Assembly (NCBI GenBank): GCA_000687695.1
Contig: JHWZ01000006.1
Span: 117,754-181,753, forward strand
Length of the DNA: 64,000 nt
DNA from: Lachnospiraceae bacterium P6B14
GTDB taxonomy: Bacteria > Bacillota > Clostridia > Lachnospirales > Lachnospiraceae
Direction of reading: 5' to 3'
Of the stretch, positions 1-8,685 are shown piece after piece. Numbering within the stretch: the stretch's first letter is position 1; the number at the start of each line of letters is the position of its first letter. Under the pieces are notes generated by a model, which saw only the letters and a program-made list of their open reading frames with translations, was not told where the DNA came from and made no database searches. The position numbers and the translations under genes are program-made.

Positions 1-2275
1 CAAATATCGGGAAATAATATATGTCATCCGGCTTATTTACCGTACGATCTTCCTCATCGATTATCACAAATGGCGACCCCAGTTTTGTTTTATTTGTATA
101 CTTGATACGAGTCTCTTCTTCGTCGCCATCATCTAAAAGATCTTCCGTACCACGTAACCCCTCAAGAGTATCCTTGGCATACGCCTCTACCGCCTGCGGT
201 ACTATCGGATCACCCTCAAAGCCTATATTCTTTCCTTCCTTCCAGACAAAAAACTTGCATTTATATGTCTTAGATTTGTACTTCGCTTTTATGGTCACTT
301 CGCCATCCGTAAGAGTCTTTACAGTCGCTTTTCCATTTTTCTTGTTATAGCTTACCTTTGCTACAGAGGTATCGGAAGACGACCAGCTCACCTTTCCGTA
401 ATCCTTCTTTTTCAGATTCTTCAAATAAAGTGTACTCTTTTTCCCGCATTGCATAGAGAGAGCTACATTGTTTATTTCTATCTTCTTTTTAGCCTCGGAT
501 TCCTCCTCTTCCCACTCCCATTTAGTCGTAAACGTCCCGTGGAAACCGGCCTTCCTGAGCATCTTTATAAATCTCTTTTTATGCTTTGGCGGAACGATCG
601 CCTTAGCTGTTTTAGGCACTCCCTTAAACGCATTTTTTCCTATGCTCTTTAAGTTCGTAGCATATTTAAGATCTATGCTCTTTAGTGCGGTGCAACCGCA
701 AAAAGCATTTTTACCGATCTTTTTCAGTTTCACATTGTATTCACCCTCAAGGTCGTTACCTATTCTTACCTCTTTCAGTTTCTTGTCATTTTTAAATACA
801 CCATCCTTGATCTCTGTCACGAGATACTTTCTACCATAGATATTTACAGGGGAACCAAGAGTAACATATTTCTTACCCTTTTTCGCCTTCAGAAGCTTCA
901 CTCCACCCATCGAACTCGTCGAGTCAACATATTTTGTAACCTGATAAGTGTACCCGTCGATCGTTTTTTTCACACCTTTTTTTACCGCTACCATGTAAAA
1001 AAATACCGACTCACGGCTTGACGCGCCCGATCCCATATTGTCTCCGGTGATGTACATCTTCATAGAGGTCGGGCCGTCCCATGTAGGTGTGATCTTTACT
1101 TCATATCCGTTAACACCATCGCCCGTAATATCCTTTACCTTCTCACATTTAAAGCAGTCATCCCAGTCGCCATGGTACGCTGACTCGAAATGTATATCCT
1201 CCCACGCCACGGCGTGATCGGTAAGTATATAATAATTCTTTGGCTTTTCATTTTTTAGATACGCCTCTGAGATGAAGCTTTTTTCACTCCTTTCCGGCGC
1301 GGAGTAGAGACCTATTGCGGGCAGCCCAACAGTGAAGTCAAGGTCATAACTCTTCGCTCCGTCCGAGTAGCGAATGATATAATCCCCGCATGCATCCTCA
1401 CCGGAGTAAACTACTTTCATCACACCGATAAGCTTTCCTACTTCCGTGTGATAATGCTGCTCCAGTTTTACCTTGTCCGATACAGTCTTTCCGTCCTTCT
1501 CATACACAGTGAGTTTTGAAGCATCTTCTATGGTGATGAGCTCATCTCCGTTCCACACGGCAAAAGACATAAGAGCGTTCGGCGCCGGCGCACAAAAACC
1601 GTTTTGTTTCCCGTAGTCGGATCTTCCGAGATCGAAATACAGGCGCCCTGCTACAGTGTCTTCCTTCACCTTTTCAAAAATATACTGACTGTAACACGTA
1701 TCGTATTTATCGCATGCGTTCAGTCCTTCATCAACAAAATCGATACTAAGCGGCGATCCAAAATAGCTATCCCATTCACTTTCGCCATTCGGGTATTTTT
1801 CCTTGATTTCAAATATCGGCTCCAGTTTTAAATAATCATATCCGCAGGCTCCCGTAATCTCCACTTCAAACAGGTATTGTTCTTCTTCCTTTGCATTGAG
1901 ATTTTTCACTTTTATTGTGCTGCCTACGACCTTATCAGTGACATCGTTCTCATGCCTGTCTTTTACCGTGAGCACCTTTCCGTCTGACAGAGGACGATAT
2001 TTACTATAATCGCTGTTCTTCATCAAAAGATATATCTTTTTGGTGGAACCCGACAGCATATCCATCCTGTAGTATCTGTACGCACTTGTATTCTCAGACT
2101 CCTTAACCGGCTTTACAATCTGTTTTGTACACGCCTCGTCAAGGTAGAAAAATACTCCCGAGCCCCCATATGGGACGTCGTCCTCGTCCGCCTTTGCCAC
2201 CTGCACCGGCATGATACCAAGCAGCATCACCAGCACCAGTAAAAATGCTCCGACTCTCTTTGATCTCATCTTCAT
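1..2275 (-). CDS. secreted BspA-like leucine-rich-repeat protein, C-terminus cut off by window edge
   Basis: The frame is open from an ATG at 2275 to base 1, so about 758 residues are visible and the C-terminus is missing. The start is set by AGGAGG eight bases upstream. Residues 1-29 form a signal peptide (basic n-region, Leu/Val/Met core, ending Val-Ala-Lys-Ala), so the protein is exported. The first ~470 residues have no family I can name. Residues about 490-560 carry LRR_5 (BspA-like) repeats of the form IGKNAF.GC..LKSIDL, and about 625-670 resemble a Big2 Ig-like strand pattern (SWSSSDTSVAKV). Such proteins are usually surface adhesins or matrix proteins. No anchor can be judged because the end is missing. 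A second LRR_5 protein lies at 29949. Exported LRR protein: confident; function unknown. Confidence 0.8.
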   Translation of the reverse strand, partial: MKMRSKRVGAFLLVLVMLLGIMPVQVAKADEDDVPYGGSGVFFYLDEACTKQIVKPVKESENTSAYRYYRMDMLSGSTKKIYLLMKNSDYSKYRPLSDGKVLTVKDRHENDVTDKVVGSTIKVKNLNAKEEEQYLFEVEITGACGYDYLKLEPIFEIKEKYPNGESEWDSYFGSPLSIDFVDEGLNACDKYDTCYSQYIFEKVKEDTVAGRLYFDLGRSDYGKQNGFCAPAPNALMSFAVWNGDELITIEDASKLTVYEKDGKTVSDKVKLEQHYHTEVGKLIGVMKVVYSGEDACGDYIIRYSDGAKSYDLDFTVGLPAIGLYSAPERSEKSFISEAYLKNEKPKNYYILTDHAVAWEDIHFESAYHGDWDDCFKCEKVKDITGDGVNGYEVKITPTWDGPTSMKMYITGDNMGSGASSRESVFFYMVAVKKGVKKTIDGYTYQVTKYVDSTSSMGGVKLLKAKKGKKYVTLGSPVNIYGRKYLVTEIKDGVFKNDKKLKEVRIGNDLEGEYNVKLKKIGKNAFCGCTALKSIDLKYATNLKSIGKNAFKGVPKTAKAIVPPKHKKRFIKMLRKAGFHGTFTTKWEWEEEESEAKKKIEINNVALSMQCGKKSTLYLKNLKKKDYGKVSWSSSDTSVAKVSYNKKNGKATVKTLTDGEVTIKAKYKSKTYKCKFFVWKEGKNIGFEGDPIVPQAVEAYAKDTLEGLRGTEDLLDDGDEEETRIKYTNKTKLGSPFVIIDEEDRTVNKPDDIYYFPIF

Positions 2276-2386
2276 CTCGATATCCTCCTGTTTCAAATCA
2301 ATTTCGTAACCCCAATATCCCCCGCTCTTCCATCTCTTTAATCCACTCATCCGTCCGTTGATCCTACTCAAGCTCATATCCTACTA

Positions 2387-2395
2387 ATTATAACA
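2387..2395 (-). promoter_or_regulatory. extended -10 promoter for the LRR protein gene
   Basis: On the minus strand TGTTATAAT gives an extended -10 (TG-n-TATAAT) about 110 bases before the start codon. No good -35 is visible, as is common for extended -10 promoters. It lies downstream of both terminators that follow gpmA. Confidence 0.5.
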
Positions 2396-2417
2396 ACCGA
2401 ACTCACTAAATCCCTAC

Positions 2418-2447
2418 AAAAAAATCGCGGGTGTGCCCTACACACCC
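2418..2447 (-). terminator. second terminator hairpin downstream of gpmA
   Basis: GGGTGTG and CACACCC pair around a 5-base loop. On the minus strand the stem is followed by GCGA and seven T. It is placed in tandem after the stronger hairpin at 2530-2566, so it probably backs up gpmA termination and isolates the next gene. Confidence 0.55.
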
Positions 2448-2524
2448 ACGACCCTATTATATCACAACATTGATAATATGCAAACGCTTACCGCACGAAA
2501 AGACAAAAAACCGTCACGAAAAGC

Positions 2525-2566
2525 AAAAACCCTTGAGTTTTCGTGCTTTTCACGATCCCTCAAGGG
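2525..2566 (-). terminator. rho-independent terminator of gpmA
   Basis: CCCTTGAG (2530-2537) pairs with CTCAAGGG (2559-2566), with an inner CGTG/CACG helix. On the minus strand it runs into TTTTT. It begins about 25 bases after the gpmA stop. Confidence 0.8.
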
Positions 2567-2591
2567 TTGTAAACGTTTCTATTGAAATGTA

Positions 2592-3335
2592 TTATTTCTT
2601 TCCCTGGTTTGCTACTGCATCCATCTTTGCCTTCAGTGCTTCCTGGTCGCCAAGGTAGTAGCTCTTGATAACATTGAAGTTGTCATCGAACTCGTATACA
2701 AGCGGTACTCCTGTCGGGATATTTACCTCGAGGATCTGCTCCGGTGTCATGTTATCGAAATACTTAACAAGTGCACGAAGTGAGTTTCCGTGAGCGGCGA
2801 TGATAACACGCTTGCCTGCCTCCATGTCTTTTTTGATAACTTCCTCGAAGAAAGGAACTGCTCTCTCGATAGTAGTCTCAAGTGACTCATTGAGCGGAAG
2901 AACTGACGGATCTACGTCACGGAACATATCCTGATTCTTCGGTGCTCTCTCATCATCAGGCTCAAGTGCCGGCGGCTTTACATCGAAGGAACGACGCCAG
3001 ATCTTTACCTGATCCTCACCGTACTTCTCAGCTGTCTCTGACTTGTTCATGCCCTGAAGCGCACCGTAGTGACGCTCGTTGAGCTTCCATGTCTTGTGAA
3101 CAGGGAGCCACGCTCTGTCCATCTCATCAAGAATATGATTCAGTGTGTGGATAGCTCTCTTGAGATATGAGGTGTAGCATACGTCGAAGTCGTAACCCTC
3201 GTTCTTAAGGGTTATACCTGCCTGCTTAGCCTCCTCGTGTCCCTTCTCGGAAAGGTCTACATCCTTCCAACCGGTGAAGAGGTTGAGCTTGTTCCACTCA
3301 CTCTCGCCATGTCTTACCAAAACTAATTTCATCAT
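2592..3335 (-). CDS. gpmA: 2,3-bisphosphoglycerate-dependent phosphoglycerate mutase
   Basis: Interconverts 3- and 2-phosphoglycerate in glycolysis and gluconeogenesis, in the cytoplasm. At 247 residues it has the usual length of the cofactor-dependent enzyme. The phosphohistidine motif VRHGESEWN is at residues 7-15 (His9 is phosphorylated), [11 protein letters not shown] follows in the middle, and the second active-site histidine is in [10 protein letters not shown] (His182). Two adjacent ATG codons are possible starts (3335 or 3332); GGAGG lies nine bases before the first. It is a single-gene transcript with its own promoter just after glmS and a strong terminator. Assignment is secure. Confidence 0.96.
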   Translation of the reverse strand: MMKLVLVRHGESEWNKLNLFTGWKDVDLSEKGHEEAKQAGITLKNEGYDFDVCYTSYLKRAIHTLNHILDEMDRAWLPVHKTWKLNERHYGALQGMNKSETAEKYGEDQVKIWRRSFDVKPPALEPDDERAPKNQDMFRDVDPSVLPLNESLETTIERAVPFFEEVIKKDMEAGKRVIIAAHGNSLRALVKYFDNMTPEQILEVNIPTGVPLVYEFDDNFNVIKSYYLGDQEALKAKMDAVANQGKK

Positions 3336-3426
3336 GGGTAACTTCCTCCATTTTTATTTTATTGTTACAGAAGCGCGTAATCCGCTTTTCTGCAGTACTC
3401 TTTCGCCATCAAACGACAGCATAAAT

Positions 3427-3455
3427 AATGTAACATAATTTTACTTTTTCGTCAA
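3427..3455 (-). promoter_or_regulatory. sigma-A promoter of gpmA
   Basis: TTGACG, 17-base spacer, TACATT on the minus strand. The -35 begins only five bases beyond the glmS stop codon, so gpmA has its own transcript although it follows glmS. Confidence 0.6.
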
Positions 3456-3459
3456 TGTT

Positions 3460-5310
3460 TTATTCCACAGTAACGCTCTTTGCGAGATTTCTCGGTTTAT
3501 CGACATCAAGTCCCCTTGCCACAGCCAGGTAATAACCGAGTAACTGCAATGCAACTATCGCAACACTTGTCGTGAAATGCTCATCCGTCTTCGGCACGTA
3601 AACCGTGAAGTTCGCCGTATCCTCGAGGTCATAGGAGCCGTAAGTCGTGAGTCCCATCAGATATGCTCCTCGACTCTGTACCTCTACCATATTTGATATC
3701 AGCTTTTCATATAATGTGGACTGAGTCGCCACGCCTATCACGAGTACCCCGTCCTCGATAAGGCTTATCGTTCCGTGCTTAAGCTCTCCTGCCGCATAAG
3801 CCTCAGAATGCACATAGGATATCTCCTTCATCTTCAGCGATCCCTCAAGGCAGATCGCATAGTCTATCCCTCTTCCGATGAAGAACACATCTTTGGCATT
3901 TGCAAACTTGGCTGCAAACCACTGCAATCGTTCCTTATCCTCAATTACCTTTTCTATTTTTGTCGGGATGGTGAGCATGTCTGCGATGAGTTCATTTACT
4001 CTGCTGTCATCTATCATGTCTCTCACACGACCGAACTGTATCGCCAAAAGGTAATTCACTATAAGCTGTGTTGAATACGCCTTTGTCGTAGCGACAGCGA
4101 TCTCAGGACCCGCAAGCGTGTAGCAGACATAATCCGCCTCTCTGGCAATGGATGATCCCACTACATTAACAATAGCAAGCGTCGGTATTCCCTTATCCTT
4201 TGCCTCTCGGAGAGCCGCAAGGGAATCCGCAGTCTCACCGGACTGGCTGATGATGATCACCAGGGCATCTTTATCCAGGATCGGATTGCGATATCTGAAC
4301 TCGGACGCCAGCTCAACCCTCACGGGAATCCTCGCCAGGTCCTCAAATACATACTGCGCCGTTACGCCGACATGATACGCCGACCCGCATGCTACGATAT
4401 GTATTGCGGAACAATTTTTAATAAGATCATCGGTAATACCGCATTCAGTAAGATTAACCTTGTAATCCCCCTCTTCTCCCGTGATAAAAGAACGTATCGT
4501 ATCCTCGACGACCTTCGGCTGCTCGTGGATCTCCTTCATCATGAAATGCTCGTAGCCGCCCTTCTCGGCAGCCTCGGTATCCCACTCGATCTCCTCGACT
4601 TTTTTCTCAACTTCGTCACCGTTAAGGTCGAAGAATGTCACGCCGTCCTTTGTCACGCGACCCATCTCAAGGTTTCCGATATACTGAACCTTTCTCGTAT
4701 ACTTGAGGATGGCAGGGACATCGGATGCGATGAAGTTCTCTCCCTCACCGAGTCCGAGGATCATCGGGCTGTCCTTCCTGGCCACGTAGATCTCGCCCGG
4801 ATAATCGGCAAACATCACAACAAGCGCATACGAACCTCTGACGCGGACCATTGTCTTTGCAAGCGCATCTATCGGTCCCATGTTGTACTTCTTGTAATAA
4901 TAATCAATAAGCTTGATCACAACCTCCGTATCAGTCTCGGAGTAAAACTTGTAATCATGACGCAAAAGCTTTTCCTGAAGCTCCTTGTAGTTCTCAATGA
5001 TCCCGTTATGTACACCAACCACATTGTCATCATCAGTATGATGCGGATGTGCGTTGATCTTTGACGGCTCGCCGTGCGTTGCCCATCTGGTATGTCCGAT
5101 ACCGCACTGTCCCTTTACCGAATCTCCTCCATTTGTCTTTTCGGAAAGGACAGCAAGCTTGCCCTGTGATTTTACGATCGTAGGCTTGTCCTCGCCGTCA
5201 CGTACCGCGATACCCGCAGAGTCATAACCTCTGTATTCGAGCTTTGCAAGTCCCTCCAAAAGGATAGGCGCCGCCTTTTTCCCTCCTATATATCCGACTA
5301 TTCCACACAT
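3460..5310 (-). CDS. glmS: glutamine--fructose-6-phosphate aminotransferase (isomerizing)
   Basis: Makes glucosamine-6-phosphate from fructose-6-phosphate and glutamine, the first step toward UDP-GlcNAc and peptidoglycan. The open frame reaches 5391, but the catalytic N-terminal cysteine requires a start at Met-Cys-Gly-Ile-Val-Gly (5310), which is preceded by AGGAGG nine bases upstream; the promoter at 5353-5381 also lies inside the longer frame. The protein is 616 residues: a class II glutamine amidotransferase domain with GHTRWATHG and NAHPH, then two SIS sugar-isomerase domains (ACGSAYHVG, SQSGETADS), ending in the typical NLAKSVTVE. No glmS ribozyme core is recognisable in the short upstream region. 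Confidence 0.97.
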   Translation of the reverse strand: MCGIVGYIGGKKAAPILLEGLAKLEYRGYDSAGIAVRDGEDKPTIVKSQGKLAVLSEKTNGGDSVKGQCGIGHTRWATHGEPSKINAHPHHTDDDNVVGVHNGIIENYKELQEKLLRHDYKFYSETDTEVVIKLIDYYYKKYNMGPIDALAKTMVRVRGSYALVVMFADYPGEIYVARKDSPMILGLGEGENFIASDVPAILKYTRKVQYIGNLEMGRVTKDGVTFFDLNGDEVEKKVEEIEWDTEAAEKGGYEHFMMKEIHEQPKVVEDTIRSFITGEEGDYKVNLTECGITDDLIKNCSAIHIVACGSAYHVGVTAQYVFEDLARIPVRVELASEFRYRNPILDKDALVIIISQSGETADSLAALREAKDKGIPTLAIVNVVGSSIAREADYVCYTLAGPEIAVATTKAYSTQLIVNYLLAIQFGRVRDMIDDSRVNELIADMLTIPTKIEKVIEDKERLQWFAAKFANAKDVFFIGRGIDYAICLEGSLKMKEISYVHSEAYAAGELKHGTISLIEDGVLVIGVATQSTLYEKLISNMVEVQSRGAYLMGLTTYGSYDLEDTANFTVYVPKTDEHFTTSVAIVALQLLGYYLAVARGLDVDKPRNLAKSVTVE

Positions 5311-5352
5311 AATAGGATTCCTCCTGCTCATTTTTTCAAAAAACCAATTTTC

Positions 5353-5381
5353 ATTATACACTCTTTTTAGTGTTTTTTCAA
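5353..5381 (-). promoter_or_regulatory. sigma-A promoter of glmS
   Basis: TTGAAA, 17-base spacer, TATAAT on the minus strand, about 45 bases before the Met-Cys start. It supports the shorter glmS start. Confidence 0.65.
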
Positions 5382-5407
5382 TAAAAATCACTTATTTTTG
5401 CTCAAAC

Positions 5408-5437
5408 TTGCTTTTTTTACCGCTTCTATGGTATACT
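5408..5437 (+). promoter_or_regulatory. promoter of the potassium channel gene
   Basis: TTGCTT, 18-base spacer, TATACT on the plus strand, 53 bases before the start codon; divergent from the glmS promoter. Confidence 0.55.
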
Positions 5438-5490
5438 GTAGCTGTATTTGATAACTGATCAACCTGCCTGAGTAGGGAGGATACGAAGAT

Positions 5491-6450
5491 ATGAAACAGT
5501 TCAGACGAAGAGTATTTGAGATAATCCAGCTCGGAAACAAAGAAGACAAACCGAGCTGTGCCTGCGATTATATTATCGTTATCACCATCCTTTTAAACCT
5601 CGCTATCCTTATCATAAATACATTCGAGTTTTCGAACAGTATTCAGGTGTATCTGAACATCACCGAAGCAGTCACTGTTGTTATTTTTATTGTTGAATAC
5701 ATTCTTAGGATCTTTACCGCCGATTTTCTGTTCCCAAACAGGGGGCCTATAGAATCGCGAATATACTTCATTTTTTCTTTGGAAGGTCTTATCGACCTTT
5801 TGGCATTATTACCTTATTTCCTGCTGATGCTGCCTTCCGGTATAGTAGCATTCCGTATACTCAGGGTGTTCAGAGTTTTTCATCTGTTCAGGATCAATAC
5901 ACAATACGATGCGTTTAACGTCGTCATCGATGTACTCAGAGATAAAAAGGAACAGATCTTTTCGTCCGTGCTGCTCATATTTATACTGATGCTGGCTTCA
6001 TCCGTTGCGATTTACTCTCTCGAACACGAAGCTCAGCCGGAAGCTTTTTCAAATGCATTCTCAGGCATGTGGTGGTCAGTGTCTACGCTGCTTACCGTGG
6101 GATACGGCGACATCTACCCCATAACCATAGCGGGACGAGTATTTACCATAATCACTGCATTTTTGGGAGTCGGTATGGTCGCTATCCCAACAGGTATTAT
6201 TTCCGCGGGCTTCGTGGAGAGATACACCAGACTGAAATCCCTGACCGGTGACATCGCCGGTGAAAATATGCGCCTCTCCGTAATCAACTTAGAAAGCGAT
6301 CATCCGTGGGTCGGCAGGCGTGTACGCGATCTCGATCTGAAAACCGATTCCATACTTGTATGTATAGTCCGCGATGGAAAGCCGATAGTACCAAAAGGAA
6401 ACACTATGATCCACGCGGATGATATGATAACTCTTTTTGAAAAACAATAA
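5491..6450 (+). CDS. voltage-gated-type potassium channel with RCK C-terminal domain
   Basis: A 319-residue membrane protein of the six-helix K+ channel family. Helices S1-S3 occupy about residues 25-125. S4 has regularly spaced arginines (RILRVFRVFHLFRI), the mark of a voltage-sensor helix. S5, the pore loop with selectivity filter TVGYGD (about residue 202) and S6 follow. The C-terminal 65 residues match an RCK_C/TrkA_C ligand-binding fold. The start has GGAGG at good spacing. Known relatives let K+ pass the membrane and are gated by voltage or a cytosolic ligand; the ligand here is unknown. The RCK_N nucleotide-binding half is absent. It stands alone between glmS and a cell-wall gene. Confidence 0.88.
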   Translation: MKQFRRRVFEIIQLGNKEDKPSCACDYIIVITILLNLAILIINTFEFSNSIQVYLNITEAVTVVIFIVEYILRIFTADFLFPNRGPIESRIYFIFSLEGLIDLLALLPYFLLMLPSGIVAFRILRVFRVFHLFRINTQYDAFNVVIDVLRDKKEQIFSSVLLIFILMLASSVAIYSLEHEAQPEAFSNAFSGMWWSVSTLLTVGYGDIYPITIAGRVFTIITAFLGVGMVAIPTGIISAGFVERYTRLKSLTGDIAGENMRLSVINLESDHPWVGRRVRDLDLKTDSILVCIVRDGKPIVPKGNTMIHADDMITLFEKQ

Positions 6451-6492
6451 GCACAAAATCATATACAAAACTATCGAGAGGAACATCGAAAA

Positions 6493-8673
6493 TTGAAGGT
6501 AAGTGTGATCATCAGCTATAAAAACGAGATGCCTTTCATCTCTGATTGCATGAACAGCCTTGAAGACCAGACAGAAAAGGACTTTGAGGCTATAGTGGTT
6601 TGCGCTCACACGGCGCACGCCGATGCTGATGTTATCCGCAACATGGACGTTTCATTTCCACTTCAGGTGATCGAGCTACCTGAGGACAAGGACGGACCTG
6701 CCGCCGCAAAAAATGAAGGCATTCGAGCAAGCCGCGGCGAATACGTCTTTTTTTTGGATTCCGATGATTATATCCTGTCTGAAACTTTTTGTGAACTCAT
6801 CAGATTATCAGACGGAAAAGACATTGTGGCCGGTGATATAAAAAGAACCTGGAAAAACAGACTGCACTTACTAAATGGCATGAAGGATAACTCTGCTCTC
6901 TGTCCGACAGAAACCGCGGATATAGCCTCCGCACTCTCCAATATCCTGACCTCCCACATGGTACTGACCGGCATCAAAGCAACAGGATTATTAATTCGCC
7001 GTGAGTTTATCCTAAAGCATAGTATAATGTTTGACGAAAGCTACATCTACTACACCGAAATCCCGTTTGTAGCTCAGCTTCTCGTCAATGCCCAACGCTG
7101 CGTGCACATTTCTTATCCGTTCTATTTCAAACGCCTTCATCAGGATCCCGTATATCATCCTTCATTAAACCAAACCATGAAAACTCACGTCAGACTGACG
7201 GAAGCCTTACGCGCTTATATTGACACAAAAAAAATAACAGAAAAGACCACTCCATCCTGCGAGGCAGAATACGATGCTCTTTTCATCAGATTTTACGTAC
7301 AAAGAATAACCCGTTTTTTTATAAAGGACAATGCGGAAAACAAGTCGGAAGTATTTAAAAAAGCCAAAGAATGCTTTTCTCTGATATCCGAAGACGCGCT
7401 TAAAAATGCCAAGCATTATCACCATATGATCATAAAATACTCATTACGTCATACTCTTGATAAAACCATAAAACGAATTCGTATGCACACTCTCAGGCAA
7501 CAGGGATTAAGATACTTTCATGATTGGAAACGTATAAAACAGTTTATATACAGACATGTTTTTTTGAATCGATCCATGAATGATGATGCTTTTTTGTTTG
7601 AGAGTTTTTTCGGAAAAAGCTACTCAGACAGTCCCAAATATATATTCGAGTATATTTGCAAAAACAACCCCGGAAAATACAAATATATATGGGTCAGAGA
7701 TAAAAAGAAAAAACTTGATATCCCCTATCCCGTAAAACAGGTAAAAAGAGGCTCACTAAAGTACATGAGGGCCATGGCCTGCTCAAAATATTATATTACA
7801 AATATCAGACAACCCATGTTCTTTGTCAAAAGACCGGGGGCCGTATTGCTGGAGACATGGCACGGAACACCGTTAAAAAGGCTGGGCTTTGATATCGATG
7901 AAGCCGTGTTCGGAACGCCCAGATACAAGATCAATTTTAAGCTGCAATCCGGGCAGTGGGATTACCTTATCTCACCAAATGAGTTTTGCTCTGAAACATT
8001 TCCTCACTGCTTTGCATACGATGGAAAACTTCTGAATACAGGATATCCCAGAAACGATATACTCTATCTGCCGCCGAATGAGAGAACAAAACTAACCTGT
8101 AACATAAAAAACGAACTAAGTATTCCCGCTGATAAAAAAGTTATCCTTTACGCTCCCACATGGCGTGATGACAGAAAGCTTTCCGAAAAGGAATACGAGT
8201 TTTCTTTGGAACTCGATCTCATACGCATGAGAGAACGGCTGGGAGATGAATACGTGATACTTCTGAGACTCCACTACCTTCTTGTGGACTCTCTCGACTT
8301 TTCGACACTTGAGGGGTTTGCATATAATGTAAGCTCGTATGACGATATAGCACGACTATACCTGATATCTGATATACTGATCACGGATTACTCCTCTGTT
8401 TTTTTTGACTACGCAAACCTTAAACGCCCCGTTTTATTCTTCACTTATGATCTGAATGAATACGCGGATGAGCTCCGTGGCTTTTACTTTGATATGAAGG
8501 ATCTCGTCCCGGGCCCGCTCCTCTTTACTACGGACGAGGTTATAGATTCAATAATCAACCTTCATGATGTAGAAAAAGAATACCGGAAAAAATACGATGA
8601 TTTTTACAACCGTTTCTGCAGCTGGGAATGCGGGAAATCCTCACAAAGAGTAACTGAAGAAATCATTAAATGA
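6493..8673 (+). CDS. GT2 glycosyltransferase fused to CDP-glycerol glycerophosphotransferase (TagF-like)
   Basis: A 726-residue bifunctional envelope enzyme. Residues 1-230 form a family 2 glycosyltransferase (VSVIISYKNE at the N-terminus, DSDD metal/nucleotide site at about 90). Residues about 340-726 match the Glyphos_transf family, with TWHGTPLKRLG near 455 and TDYSSVFFDYANLKRPVLFF near 631. Related proteins add glycerol phosphate or ribitol phosphate units from CDP-alditols to teichoic acids or capsules at the inner membrane face. The only start consistent with the full GT2 domain is TTG at 6493, with GAGAGGA ten bases upstream. It is followed directly by the arylsulfotransferase-like gene. 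I infer synthesis of a glycerophosphate-containing surface glycan; acceptor and polymer are unknown. Confidence 0.82.
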   Translation: MKVSVIISYKNEMPFISDCMNSLEDQTEKDFEAIVVCAHTAHADADVIRNMDVSFPLQVIELPEDKDGPAAAKNEGIRASRGEYVFFLDSDDYILSETFCELIRLSDGKDIVAGDIKRTWKNRLHLLNGMKDNSALCPTETADIASALSNILTSHMVLTGIKATGLLIRREFILKHSIMFDESYIYYTEIPFVAQLLVNAQRCVHISYPFYFKRLHQDPVYHPSLNQTMKTHVRLTEALRAYIDTKKITEKTTPSCEAEYDALFIRFYVQRITRFFIKDNAENKSEVFKKAKECFSLISEDALKNAKHYHHMIIKYSLRHTLDKTIKRIRMHTLRQQGLRYFHDWKRIKQFIYRHVFLNRSMNDDAFLFESFFGKSYSDSPKYIFEYICKNNPGKYKYIWVRDKKKKLDIPYPVKQVKRGSLKYMRAMACSKYYITNIRQPMFFVKRPGAVLLETWHGTPLKRLGFDIDEAVFGTPRYKINFKLQSGQWDYLISPNEFCSETFPHCFAYDGKLLNTGYPRNDILYLPPNERTKLTCNIKNELSIPADKKVILYAPTWRDDRKLSEKEYEFSLELDLIRMRERLGDEYVILLRLHYLLVDSLDFSTLEGFAYNVSSYDDIARLYLISDILITDYSSVFFDYANLKRPVLFFTYDLNEYADELRGFYFDMKDLVPGPLLFTTDEVIDSIINLHDVEKEYRKKYDDFYNRFCSWECGKSSQRVTEEIIK

Positions 8674-8685
8674 TTGGAGAACAAC

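Noticed and set aside
2431..2658. 75-codon plus-strand frame
   Set aside because: Runs through two terminator hairpins and into gpmA antisense; no ribosome site.
4372..5064. 230-codon plus-strand frame
   Set aside because: Antisense shadow of glmS with no ribosome site or domain.
5311..5490. possible glmS ribozyme upstream of glmS
   Set aside because: Many Firmicutes carry it, but only about 45 bases lie between promoter and start codon here, and no ribozyme core is recognisable.
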